This document shows, one piece after another, positions 1-8,294 of a stretch of 59,624 bases of DNA; position 1 is the first letter of the stretch, and every line of letters starts with the position of its first letter. Position numbers and translations under genes: made by a program. The stretch is from Planctomycetota bacterium. Lineage in GTDB: Bacteria > Planctomycetota > Planctomycetia > Planctomycetales > Planctomycetaceae. Under the pieces are notes generated by a model. That model did not search any database and was not told the DNA's origin. It was given only the letters and a program-made list of their open reading frames with translations. The DNA lies in NCBI GenBank assembly GCA_027618475.1, contig JAQCEJ010000026.1, positions 1-59,624 of the forward strand, given 5' to 3'.

Positions 1-313
1 CGACATGGACCAGGCCCTTACGGACCTGGCTATAGGAACGGCTAGCCCTTCGGGCCGGTCGACCACACCATTTAATGGATGCACCCGCATACAGCCGAGT
101 GCGCTGACTGAGAGAAGAGCGTGATCCCCTCCCAATTCAGCATGCCGGGCAGTGAGCCGTGGAAGGTTGATCGTTTCGATCCGTCGCTTTGAAATCAATT
201 CTGAAATCATTTCGCTGCACCATGCACCGGTGAGCAAAGACGCGGCGGTCACAGCCGTGGAACACGGATGTTCGGATCCCGACAACAGGACCATCCGGTC
301 GGAAAACTGCCGC
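1..313. other. Left-edge stretch without a recognised gene
   Basis: No convincing coding frame was seen. Two short inverted repeats lie close to the edge: CCAGG/CCTGG at 10-29, and GCCC-TTC-GGGC near 44-54. They could belong to a structured RNA or a terminator entering from the left, but no conserved tmRNA, RNase P, SRP or tRNA motif was recognised. The open frames here run antisense to, or overlap, the next gene and look like shadows. Confidence 0.3.
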
Positions 314-637
314 TTACCAACCGAGCGACATGTTCGTTTCGATCGCCCGCTGAGCTTCGTGCAGGTCGACGCCGGTGTCGAGCATGTAAAGGCGAATGGC
401 GTGAAGCTTGTCGCCATGTGCACGGGCGAGGCAGTCGCGGGCGGTGTCGCACGGTTCGACCGAACCGTCGAGTCCGAGCAGCCGTTTTGAAATCACCCAG
501 ATGTCGCGGGGACGTTTGGTGATTCTTACGATGTCTTCGTCGGGATAATGTTCTTTTGCCAGGGCCTGGGCTGTCGAATTCGAATCGGCCCACCCCACCA
601 TGATATGCGCGTTTGTTTCAATCTCGAAAAGAGGCAT
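314..637 (-). CDS. Small conserved hypothetical protein (107 aa)
   Basis: This is a 107-residue soluble protein of unknown function. The ATG at 637 is preferred because AGGATGAGGTG, a good ribosome site, lies 5-15 bases upstream; a TTG one codon earlier is less likely. There is no signal peptide or membrane segment. The N-terminal half (MPLFEIETNAHIMVGWAD) looks like a strand-rich start, followed by a mixed basic and acidic alpha/beta pattern. It is transcribed alone, about 500 bases downstream of prfC on the same strand. The coding pattern and ribosome site support a real gene, but no family was identified with certainty. Confidence 0.6.
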   Translation of the reverse strand: MPLFEIETNAHIMVGWADSNSTAQALAKEHYPDEDIVRITKRPRDIWVISKRLLGLDGSVEPCDTARDCLARAHGDKLHAIRLYMLDTGVDLHEAQRAIETNMSLGW

Positions 638-640
638 CAA

Positions 641-1136
641 TTCACCTCATCCTGAAAAAGTGGTTTGAGAATTAAGTTCCTGGTTTTGCAGAAAGACGGA
701 TGATACGGGAAAAATGTGAGACACAAATTTTTTCACCGCGACCCGTGTGAATTCCACAAAAATATTTGGTGAATCTCGGCTTCATTCCTGCGTTCGATGA
801 GTCGGTCTCGATCGAATGATTCGTACTTGCGAATTGAATTATAGTCGAACGGACCAAAAGCGGTCCAGAACGTCCGGGGAAAATTTCAGAACGATCAATA
901 AGTCGGTATGAATTCTAAAGGCCGCATCGTTTCCCGTCCGGAGACGACATAAACGTTCGATTTTAGCTGAAAACAGACCGTTCTAAGGGTTATGAAATGG
1001 TTTGGTCCGACAATCCAGCATCAATCTCCGAGCGACCCGATCGAAAAACCGTATCAATCGTCAAATCTTGACGTGTCGCAACAGGGTGATCATGATCACT
1101 CGAAAACGATCGACTGACGAAAGTAGAGGCAACCGG
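641..1136. other. Intergenic region between prfC and the 107-aa gene
   Basis: About 500 bases without a supported gene. A 61-codon minus-strand frame at 672-857 has no family resemblance and is probably chance. The region holds a 14-bp perfect palindrome at 1086-1099, just downstream of prfC. At 987-997 it also holds an 11-base match (GGGTTATGAAA) to the end of the 92-bp repeat family described below, possibly a decayed half copy. Confidence 0.4.
1086..1099. promoter_or_regulatory. 14-bp perfect palindrome downstream of prfC
   Basis: GTGATCATGATCAC is identical on both strands. It lies about 40 bases past the prfC stop codon and has no T-run, so it is not a typical Rho-independent terminator. 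It could be a protein-binding operator for something in the 641-1085 region, or chance. Confidence 0.25.
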
Positions 1137-2819
1137 CTAGGCTTTCGATCGCTGCTTCACTTCTGAAAACGTCAAACGTTCGTTCATTCCTTGACAATAC
1201 CGCAGCATGCCGTCGTACTCGAAGAGCACGATCGGATTGTCCTCGAGGTCGTAATACAAGCGGGCTTCGCTGGGAATTTTCAGCTCTGCCACATCGGCAG
1301 GATCGCCGGTCACCCAGCGGGCAATCGTCTGCGATAATGGTTGAATGACGGATTTGACTTTGTATTCCGACTCCAGCCGATATTGCACCACGTCGAACTG
1401 CAACTGACCCGCTGCGGCCAGGACAAATTCCTGTGATGAGTTACTCGCCCCGCGCAACAGTGAAATGGCACCTTCCTCTTCAAGCTGTCGCAATCCACGG
1501 TCAAATTGTTTTCGACGGCCGGTATCGTCGCACCGCAGTCTGGCAAAACATTCGAGTGGAAAATCCCATTCGCCGTCGAATTGCAGCGGCGTTCCCTCGT
1601 ACAATGTGTCACCCAACCGCAACTGGCCGGGAATCACCAGTCCGACGACATCCCCGGCATAGGCGACCTCCATCGTTTCTCTTTCACGGGCAAAGAGACG
1701 TTGCGATCGCTTCACGCGAATCTTTTCGCCGGTGCGGGCGTTGACGATCTCCATATCGCGGGCAAATGTCCCCGAACAGACTCGCATAAATGCCACCCGA
1801 TCGTGATGCCGCGGATCGAGATTCGCCTGAATCTTGAACACGACGCCCGAGAACTCGCGACGGGACGGCAATACGGAACCGGTCAGACTGTTACGCGGTC
1901 CGGGGGGGGGACTCAGCTCCAGAAACGCATCAAAAAACGGCTCGATGCCGAAGTTGTTTAACGCACTTCCGAAGAATACCGGCGTGATTTCGCCGGCGAG
2001 AAAGCGATCGCGATCAAACGGTTCTCCCGCTTCGTTCAGTAGTTCGATCTCGTCGCGCAGCCGAGCTGCACTCTCTTCCGAGAGCAATCCGTTGGCGGCC
2101 TCACTCAGCGAACTCTCGTCGACGGGTACCCGCAACGAGCCTCGCTGCGACGGACGAAAAACCATGACGCGATCGTTCGGACGGTCGTACACGCCGCGAA
2201 AATCGTAACCGTTTCCGATCGGCCAATTCAGCGGTACGGCGTGAATGCCAAGCACCGATTCGATATCGCTGAGGTTCTTCAGAGGGTCGCCGCCGGGACG
2301 GTCCATCTTATTGACAAACGTGAGAATCGGAATGCGGCGCTGCGAACAGATCTTGAAGAGTTTGCGGGTCTGAGATTCGATCCCTTTGACAGCGTCGATG
2401 ACCATGACGGCGCAGTCGGCCGCCGTCAGCGTGCGATAGGTATCGCTGCCAAAGTCCTGGTGGCCCGGCGTATCGAGCAAATTGAGTTGAGCGCCGCGAT
2501 AATCGAATGACAAGACCGTCGACGTGATCGAAATGCCGCGCTGTCGTTCGAGTTCCATCCAGTCGGACGTCACCGCCCGCTGAGATTTGCGTCCGCGAAC
2601 GGCCCCCGCTTCGGCGACCGAACCTGAATAGAGCAGCAGCTTTTCGGTTAACGTCGTTTTTCCCGCATCGGGGTGCGAAATAATGGCAAACGTGCGTCGA
2701 CGCTGTACTTCTCCGAGAATTCTGGCAGGGGAAATCAATTCGTCGGCTGCGGCGTCACCAACCGCATCGACGTCGCAAGCGGCGGGTTGATCTTCGTCTT
2801 GCACTTGTGGAATCGACAT
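1137..2819 (-). CDS. prfC: Peptide chain release factor 3 (translational GTPase)
   Basis: RF3 is a cytoplasmic GTPase that releases RF1 or RF2 from the ribosome after peptide release. The GTPase motifs are all visible, counted from the ATG at 2819: G1 SHPDAGKTT (48-56), G2 region with QRGISITS (93-100), G3 DTPGHQDF (116-123) and G4 NKMD (170-173). They are followed by translation-factor beta-barrel domains and the RF3-type C-terminal domain. The product is about 560 residues, slightly longer than the usual 530 because of an acidic N-terminal tail. The open frame extends upstream to 2960, but those 47 residues are rich in Pro, Ser and His and are not RF3-like, so the start at 2819 is preferred. 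Its ribosome site (GAGAAA) is weak. Divergent from the epimerase at 3246. Confidence 0.93.
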   Translation of the reverse strand: MSIPQVQDEDQPAACDVDAVGDAAADELISPARILGEVQRRRTFAIISHPDAGKTTLTEKLLLYSGSVAEAGAVRGRKSQRAVTSDWMELERQRGISITSTVLSFDYRGAQLNLLDTPGHQDFGSDTYRTLTAADCAVMVIDAVKGIESQTRKLFKICSQRRIPILTFVNKMDRPGGDPLKNLSDIESVLGIHAVPLNWPIGNGYDFRGVYDRPNDRVMVFRPSQRGSLRVPVDESSLSEAANGLLSEESAARLRDEIELLNEAGEPFDRDRFLAGEITPVFFGSALNNFGIEPFFDAFLELSPPPGPRNSLTGSVLPSRREFSGVVFKIQANLDPRHHDRVAFMRVCSGTFARDMEIVNARTGEKIRVKRSQRLFARERETMEVAYAGDVVGLVIPGQLRLGDTLYEGTPLQFDGEWDFPLECFARLRCDDTGRRKQFDRGLRQLEEEGAISLLRGASNSSQEFVLAAAGQLQFDVVQYRLESEYKVKSVIQPLSQTIARWVTGDPADVAELKIPSEARLYYDLEDNPIVLFEYDGMLRYCQGMNERLTFSEVKQRSKA

Positions 2820-3245
2820 AGTTTTTCTCGGTGTGAGATGGATAAGTTGCCGGCCAGGTGAAGATGACCGGCGTGAGATCAACCCGAAGGGGAGCGGGAA
2901 ACAATCGTCGTGGTGGAAATCAATCAGCGGGGGAGAATCAGCGAAGGTGGGGGATGACAAAACGGTTCATCGAACAAAAAATCGGTCGTGCTGCTAGAAC
3001 ACCATCAAGCGGTAGCCAACGTTAAAACCTGATTAAACAATGAGTTACGGAACAACAGCACATCGAGGCCCCTCTGGAGATCCGTATTATCTGGTGCGAT
3101 GTCGCCTACGTCAACGTCTTATCGGCTTTTCACGCTCGGTAATTACAATTTGGCAGTCGTCGTGACGATTTCAATCTCGTTCGAGTCAGCATATGATCAC
3201 AAAGGTCGTTTTATACTCATTTCGTCCTTTATTCCGGGTGTTTCG

Positions 3246-4124
3246 ATGATCGTCGTCACCGGTGCCGCAGGTCGATTGGGACGTGCCGTCGTACAACGGC
3301 TGCTCTCTCAAGGTTACGACGTCGTCGGAACGGACATCGTTCCTTTCGCTACATCACCTGTACGGTTTGAACAAGCCGATTTATGCGATCGTTCGGCCGT
3401 CGATCAACTCCTGCGTGGAGCCGAAGCGGTGATACATCTCGGGGCGATACCCGGACCTCGAAAACCGGCGGCGAATTCGACCGCTTCACCCTCGGTCACA
3501 TTCTCAGACGACCCCTTCGTCATATTCGAGAACAATGTCGCGAGCACGTTGAATGTGCTGATGCTGGCGGGTGAACACAAACTTCGCCGCGTGGTATTTT
3601 CATCGAGCGCCTTCGCCATGGGCTGGGCACACGACCCTCGGGCATTCGAACCTCTTTATTTGCCGCTGGATGAAGATCATCCTCCGATGCCGTTTGAACC
3701 TTATGGATTATCGAAACTCGTGGGGGAATGCATTGCCGGTATGGTCGCGAGAACCTCGACAACATCGGTCGTTTCGTTACGGTTTTCCAATGTCGTTCCG
3801 GTCGACCGGCAAGGGGAACTTCCCTGGCCGGCACCAACCCCCGAAAACCCGTTAACGCTGGTGATGTGGTCGTACGCCGACCCGCGCGACGTCGCCGAGG
3901 CACATGTCAAAGCACTGGAAGCAGACATAACCGGCCACGAAGCGTTTTTGATCGCTCAGCCCGTGACCCGTTTTCGTGAATCAACTCGTGAATTGATTCG
4001 CCTCAACTTCGGCAACCGGATCGAAATTCGTGGTGAACTTATCGGAAACGCCAGCATCATTAACTCCTCCAAGGCCGAACGCATGCTCGCATGGAAAGCG
4101 AAATACCGCTGGGATAACCGTTGA
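3246..4124 (+). CDS. NAD(P)-dependent epimerase/dehydratase (extended SDR)
   Basis: A 292-residue extended short-chain dehydrogenase of the NAD-dependent epimerase type. The N-terminal Rossmann fingerprint is MIVVTGAAGRLG (Gly6, Gly9 and Gly12). The catalytic pair Tyr153-x3-Lys157 (YGLSK) and the preceding Ser at 119-121 are intact. The C-terminal half is the shorter substrate domain. Substrate is not predictable; relatives act on sugar nucleotides or sugar acids such as uronate. The open frame begins at 3099, but the first 49 residues are not conserved-looking and the Rossmann strand begins directly at the ATG at 3246, so this start is chosen. It is convergent with the sugar-binding lipoprotein gene, leaving only five bases between the two stop codons. 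Confidence 0.85.
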   Translation: MIVVTGAAGRLGRAVVQRLLSQGYDVVGTDIVPFATSPVRFEQADLCDRSAVDQLLRGAEAVIHLGAIPGPRKPAANSTASPSVTFSDDPFVIFENNVASTLNVLMLAGEHKLRRVVFSSSAFAMGWAHDPRAFEPLYLPLDEDHPPMPFEPYGLSKLVGECIAGMVARTSTTSVVSLRFSNVVPVDRQGELPWPAPTPENPLTLVMWSYADPRDVAEAHVKALEADITGHEAFLIAQPVTRFRESTRELIRLNFGNRIEIRGELIGNASIINSSKAERMLAWKAKYRWDNR

Positions 4125-4129
4125 CCTGC

Positions 4130-5221
4130 TCAAAAACCGAAATCGTACTGGTCAATATTCTCTTTCGTAAATCGGATCGGATCGGAGAGAATGACGGTTT
4201 TTGAATCCTTAGAGCTGAAGACCAGCGGTCGATGTCCCGGATACTCCTGACCGGGTTCGATGGTCTTTCCCTGCACCATTGCAACGGCCAGACGAATGGT
4301 CAGATTCCCCAACTCGCGGGGATCCCACAGGTAGAAACTTTGTAGCACTCCCTCATCAATGTACGGTTTCATCTTGCCGGGGGTCGAATTTCCTGTGAGT
4401 GCGACCAGACCACTCTTGCCCGCCGACTTGATCGCTTCTGCGGCACCGGGAACGGAGTTCGAATCGAATGCTAGAATTCCCTTCAATTGGGGATGAGCGT
4501 TTAACAAGGTCTGCACGCGCTGGCGGGCCAGGTTTTCGTCTTCTTCGGTCACAACCGTGTTGACCAACGTCAGTCTGGGATATTTTTCCAGAGCCCGTGC
4601 TTCGGCAATGCGTCGCCACGAATTGAGGTTATGGGCGTCAAGGCTGGCAATCGCAATCGCCCATTCTCCTTCTTCGCCCATTTGAGCCGCCAGGTCTTCG
4701 ATCAACATATGTCCGAGCACTTCTTCGTCGACTTGTGTGATCATCAAATCGCGTCCGCTCTCTTCTGCGTCGCTGTCCCACGTCAGAAACTTGATGCCCG
4801 CATCATGAGCCTTCTGCACGAAACGCTTCATCGTCTTCGGCTGATTCGGAGCGACACAAATGGCATCAACCTTTTGACGAATCCAGGTATCGATAAATTT
4901 CGTCTGCTCCGATCCACTGTTCTCCGAAGGGCCGTCGTATATCAATTTGACCTTCACACCGTTTGCATTGAGGTCGGCGACCGCTTGCTCTGCACCAACG
5001 CGACACGCTTCGAAATAAGCAATCGTCGTGAGTTTGGGGAGCATGGCAATGACGATCTCGTCATTGCCGGAGGGTGCTTCGGCTGTTGTTCCAGACGACG
5101 ATCCGGCACCCGAGGACGATTTGTTGTCTGGTTCCGCCGATGACCCGCACCCGGCGATCCCCAGCGTACAACAAAGAATGAGGGCCATGCGCCTCGAAAT
5201 GATTGTAAATCGCCAGTTCAT
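4130..5221 (-). CDS. Sugar-type ABC transporter substrate-binding lipoprotein
   Basis: Periplasmic binding protein of the ribose/rhamnose/autoinducer-2 type (Peripla_BP_4 fold). From the ATG at 5221 there is a basic start, a hydrophobic stretch and a lipobox GIAGC with Cys25. A Gly/Ser-rich linker follows, then the two-lobe binding domain beginning IVIAMLPK. The segment AICVAPNQPK and the later TGNSTPGKM are typical of the family. An upstream start at 5371 would add 50 residues before the signal peptide and is not favoured; MALILCC (5188) is another option. No permease or ATPase gene lies near it, so it is an orphan. It follows phoB on the same strand after 171 bases and may have its own promoter. 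The ligand is unknown. Confidence 0.85.
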   Translation of the reverse strand: MNWRFTIISRRMALILCCTLGIAGCGSSAEPDNKSSSGAGSSSGTTAEAPSGNDEIVIAMLPKLTTIAYFEACRVGAEQAVADLNANGVKVKLIYDGPSENSGSEQTKFIDTWIRQKVDAICVAPNQPKTMKRFVQKAHDAGIKFLTWDSDAEESGRDLMITQVDEEVLGHMLIEDLAAQMGEEGEWAIAIASLDAHNLNSWRRIAEARALEKYPRLTLVNTVVTEEDENLARQRVQTLLNAHPQLKGILAFDSNSVPGAAEAIKSAGKSGLVALTGNSTPGKMKPYIDEGVLQSFYLWDPRELGNLTIRLAVAMVQGKTIEPGQEYPGHRPLVFSSKDSKTVILSDPIRFTKENIDQYDFGF

Positions 5222-5392
5222 AGAAGTGCTCGCATTCGGGAGAAGCCGTAGAACGGATATCTGGATAACAAATTTGTACCGGACCGGGCAAGCGATTCGC
5301 AAGGGGAGGGGGAGCAGAGAGTGGCGCGACGGGAAATGATCGAGGGGACTTGAGGACGCGGTGTCTCTCAATGCTCGGCGACATTTATCCCT

Positions 5393-6079
5393 TTATTCCG
5401 GTTTCAAGCGATAACCGATACCGCGAACGGTTTCGATGAGATGAGCGTTGTCACCGAGTTTGAACCGAAGAGCGCGAACGTGGACATCAATGGTCCGATC
5501 GAGGGCGTTGGCATCTTCTCCGCGGCTGCTGTCCATCAGTTCGTTTCGCGAAAAGGTGCGTCCGGGCTGTCGAGCAAGCGTCCACAGCAACTTGAACTCG
5601 GTCAACGTCAGCGCCACTTCCTTATTTTCGACCCGAACGACGTGGTTAATGCGGTCGATCTCCAGGTTGCGCAGGCTGATAATATCTTTCGAAGCCGTCT
5701 CGTGAACCTGCGGCTGCAATCTCGCCTTGATGCGGTGGATCAGCGGTTTGACCTTGAAGGGTTTGGTGACGTAATCATCGGCCCCCATATTGAACCCCAC
5801 GATCTCGTCAACCTCTTCGCTCCTTGCGGTCAACATAATGATCTTAATGTGCCGCGTGCGAGGATCGGCCCGTAACTGTTGACAGACCTGTAATCCGTCG
5901 ATGACCGGCAGCATCAAATCGAGAATAATCAGATGGGGAACGAGCGATTTGGCTTTTTGCAGCCCCTCTTGGCCATCCGAAGCCGTGACGACCTCAAAAC
6001 CTTCTTTCGTCAGGTTGTACGAAAGAATGTCGATCAGGGAGCGTTCGTCTTCGATGATGAGAATAGTCGATTTTGACAT
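5393..6079 (-). CDS. phoB: PhoB-type response regulator (OmpR family)
   Basis: A 228-residue two-component response regulator that activates or represses promoters when phosphorylated. The receiver domain (about 1-120) has the acidic pair DE at 11-12, phospho-acceptor Asp54 in LIILDLMLP, and Lys106 in TKPF. The C-terminal winged-helix DNA-binding domain (about 130-228) ends in the typical HLIETVRGIGYRL. It is called PhoB because it lies 20 bases downstream of phoU on the same strand, which implies one transcript. The partner histidine kinase phoR is not in the window. Other OmpR-family members look alike, so the specific phosphate role rests on the context. Confidence 0.88.
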   Translation of the reverse strand: MSKSTILIIEDERSLIDILSYNLTKEGFEVVTASDGQEGLQKAKSLVPHLIILDLMLPVIDGLQVCQQLRADPRTRHIKIIMLTARSEEVDEIVGFNMGADDYVTKPFKVKPLIHRIKARLQPQVHETASKDIISLRNLEIDRINHVVRVENKEVALTLTEFKLLWTLARQPGRTFSRNELMDSSRGEDANALDRTIDVHVRALRFKLGDNAHLIETVRGIGYRLKPE

Positions 6080-6099
6080 GGAAAAGTCTTCAGCCCTCG

Positions 6100-6762
6100 T
6101 TATGCGTGGATCTTCCGATGCCTGATGATTTCACCCTCGACCAGGTACACCACATCTTCGGCGATGTTCGTAGCGTGATCGGCAACTCTCTCGACATGCC
6201 GGGAGGCCGAGAACAGGTGAATGGCCGATTCGATCTGATGGGGTGATTCGTGCATCAGTTGTACGAGTTCGGCGATAATCTCGCGATTCAGTCGGTCGAC
6301 AATACTGTCGTGCGAACAAACGCTGCGGGCAATGCTTGTATCGAGTTCGACATACGAATCGATGCTTCGCTGCAACATCTGCAAAGCGTGTCGAACCATA
6401 GGATCAAAGCCGTCGGGGATTTGAATTTCGGGTTGGCCGATCAATCCGCACCCACGTTCGGCGATATGCACGCCCAGGTCGGCAACACGTTCGAGTTCGC
6501 CCGTAATTTTCATAACTGTAGCAATGCGACGGAGATCCATAGCGACGGGTTGATGGAGCGCCAGAATCTTCAGACATTCTTCTTCAATTCGAACATCGAA
6601 CTTGTCGATCTCGTCATCCTTTAGGGCAAGTTCATTTGCCAGCTGTTCGCTGGGATTTTTCAGACCGACCACCGCCCTGTGAATGACATCTTCCACCATC
6701 GCACACATCGAAAGGATGTCGTGCTGCAAAGAATCAAGATCACGAATCAAGTGGATTGACAT
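6100..6762 (-). CDS. phoU: Phosphate signalling complex protein PhoU
   Basis: A 220-residue all-helical PhoU protein made of two three-helix repeats (about 1-110 and 111-220). It links the Pst phosphate transporter to the PhoR kinase and holds the Pho response off when phosphate is plentiful. Family features visible are MSIHLIRDLDSL at the start, the metal-binding type acidic-helix patterns, and SRHVERVADHATNIAEDVVYLVEGE near the C-terminus. It is first in a phoU-phoB pair (20-base gap). A TATAAT-like element lies 66 bases upstream on the same strand. pstSCAB is not nearby. Confidence 0.92.
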   Translation of the reverse strand: MSIHLIRDLDSLQHDILSMCAMVEDVIHRAVVGLKNPSEQLANELALKDDEIDKFDVRIEEECLKILALHQPVAMDLRRIATVMKITGELERVADLGVHIAERGCGLIGQPEIQIPDGFDPMVRHALQMLQRSIDSYVELDTSIARSVCSHDSIVDRLNREIIAELVQLMHESPHQIESAIHLFSASRHVERVADHATNIAEDVVYLVEGEIIRHRKIHA

Positions 6763-7216
6763 ACTGTTTTTCTCGCTGAGGTTAGGTAAGCAACAACAAT
6801 GAAGATTCCTGTTGGTGAATTGTTAAGATTATATAAATGCAAGTATTGAAACGGTTAGCGTCCGGCACAAAATATGAGTCGTTCGCGAAAATGTGGGAAT
6901 CCGCATGGACGAAAACCGAATCCGACTGCCGAGGCGCGAAACCGTCTGCTTCATGCTCAACGAACAACCTGTTGAAAATTAGGGATGATCATTTTTTGTG
7001 TGTCATGGGGGGGCTTGTCCTCCCGTGTTTTTCCGATGCCTTACAACAACACTGCCGGACAAGCCGGCAGTGCCACCCATTTTCAAACGAGCTGCTCAGG
7101 ATGCACTAATTCCGTGTCGATCTGCCACATCCGATATCCTTATCTCTTCCCCCCTCCCAAACTTGAGAAATTTCGCAACCACTTTTGGGAAAATAAAAAA
7201 CTATGATTTTGGGGCT
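6763..7216. other. Divergent intergenic region phoU / atp operon
   Basis: This stretch separates phoU from the atp promoter. It holds a possible phoU minus-strand -10 element (TATAAT read on the minus strand, 6828-6833) without a clear -35, and a short hairpin element at 7050-7072. No Pho-box-like direct repeats were recognised. A 61-codon minus frame (6782-6967) has no signs of being coding. Confidence 0.35.
7050..7072. repeat. Short hairpin element, 9-bp stem and 5-base loop
   Basis: CACTGCCGG - ACAAG - CCGGCAGTG forms a perfect 9-bp stem. A sister element with the same outer bases and the same stem and loop sizes lies at 12828-12850, inside the atp operon. This suggests a small interspersed palindrome (REP-like) instead of a gene-specific terminator. 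No T-run follows. Confidence 0.55.
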
Positions 7217-7245
7217 TTGACATTGCTTGTGACTCTCAATACACT
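7217..7245 (+). promoter_or_regulatory. Near-consensus sigma-70-type promoter of the atp operon
   Basis: A -35 box TTGACA (7217-7222), a 17-base spacer and a -10 box TACACT (7240-7245) are seen directly. Transcription would start around 7252, giving a leader of about 210 bases before the first atp gene. No other promoter this close to consensus was noticed in the window. Confidence 0.6.
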
Positions 7246-7461
7246 GACGGGCCATGAAGCGATGGGAAACTGCGGAGAGGTTGTAGAATCGATCCTGAAC
7301 CGGTACTCATTTTCAGCGACTCGTCCCAACGGGTTGCGAGCCGGTTTTATTCAAACTCTACTTCATATCGGAACAGTCTCACTCGTTTCGTGCAATGGTC
7401 ATCGCCACGGATCGGCCGGATTGGAATTCATTTCTGGCTGATGAAGAGAGGAGTTTTGTTC

Positions 7462-7767
7462 ATGCCGACCCCTCGGCAGAATCAAAGGCCTCCCCTTGTC
7501 GTTGCGATGGAGTGGGTCACACAGTTGACCACCATCTCGCTGGAAATGTCGCTACCGGCAGCCGGCGGTTATTGGTTAGATACGAAATGGGGGACATCCC
7601 CCTGGTTAGTTATTGTCGGAGCGGTGCTCGGTTTTTACGTTGCCATGAAACACCTGATGGCACTCACAAAAACATCAAGCCAAACTCCGGGCCTGAAGCG
7701 GTTTGAACAGACCACACAACGCGATAAGACAACCCAACAGCCTAAAACGAACGACCGGAATGAATAG
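7462..7767 (+). CDS. AtpZ/AtpI-like small membrane protein, first gene of atp operon
   Basis: A 101-residue protein with two membrane helices (about residues 18-40 and 49-70). The pattern ISLEMSLPAAGGYWLDTKWGTSPWLVIVGAVLGF matches the small AtpZ-type ATP synthase accessory proteins ("ATPase gene 1" family) that help F0 assembly or carry divalent ions. The C-terminal tail is hydrophilic and rich in Lys, Thr and Gln. The start at ATG 7462 is chosen because AGAGAGGAG lies about 9 bases before it; an ATG at 7441 sits inside that ribosome site. Its stop overlaps the next gene's start by 8 bases (ATGAATAG), which implies translational coupling. Confidence 0.75.
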   Translation: MPTPRQNQRPPLVVAMEWVTQLTTISLEMSLPAAGGYWLDTKWGTSPWLVIVGAVLGFYVAMKHLMALTKTSSQTPGLKRFEQTTQRDKTTQQPKTNDRNE

Positions 7768-8221
7768 CCTGGCGACCAACTCCGATGCCATTCCTCAGAG
7801 TGAGGCCTCACAAGGTCTGAGTCGTGTCGTTCGGCAATGCCTGGTGCTCACGCTGGGAATCGCTTCCCTCTGGGTGGTGTTGTATTTCCCGGCATCACGC
7901 ATCGCCGGCTCTCGGGGAATCGAAGGACTGACTTACGCCGCTTTGTTGTGCTTGGCTCCCGGTTACATTGCACTCCTGCTGACGCATGTTATGGTTGCCG
8001 CCGGCTCACATGCCGGCAACGGAGCAATGTTATCGACGGCGTTGCGATTGATGGTTGTAGGAATCGCGGTTGTGTTGTTACAGTCGGCCCGTCCAGACTT
8101 ACGCTTCTGGCATTTTCACATCTGGGTGGTGGTGTTTTACGGAGCCGCGTTGGCTTTGGAAACGTGTTTTATCCTGAAAGGAGTCCGCCGCAGTCCGTCG
8201 ACGCCGCAGCAGAGTCATTAA
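7760..8221 (+). CDS. AtpI-like membrane protein of atp operon
   Basis: A 153-residue protein with four predicted membrane helices (about 25-45, 55-80, 90-107 and 117-140). The size, helix number and place directly before atpB fit the AtpI-like family, which helps c-ring assembly, although sequence identity to AtpI is weak by eye. The ATG at 7760 overlaps the stop codon of the previous gene; an open frame from 7703 is in the other gene's coding region. The tail is polar (RRSPSTPQQSH). Function is inferred from position. Confidence 0.7.
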   Translation: MNSLATNSDAIPQSEASQGLSRVVRQCLVLTLGIASLWVVLYFPASRIAGSRGIEGLTYAALLCLAPGYIALLLTHVMVAAGSHAGNGAMLSTALRLMVVGIAVVLLQSARPDLRFWHFHIWVVVFYGAALALETCFILKGVRRSPSTPQQSH

Positions 8222-8294
8222 AGAAGAGTCGTTAAAGAAACTGTTTGCGACCGGCGAGAATATCGGAGGGATGAAAGGGACAACGGGAGCCACT

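Noticed and set aside
1-130. Possible structured RNA entering from the left edge
   Set aside because: Only short hairpins are visible and no conserved motif of tmRNA, RNase P, SRP or riboswitches was found.
672-857. 61-codon minus ORF
   Set aside because: No ribosome site of note and no family resemblance; composition like surrounding non-coding DNA.
3099-3245. Upstream extension of the epimerase frame
   Set aside because: The Rossmann strand begins exactly at the ATG at 3246; the added residues look like translated promoter DNA.
6828-6833. phoU promoter called from the minus-strand TATAAT
   Set aside because: No matching -35 at the right distance; only mentioned in the intergenic entry.
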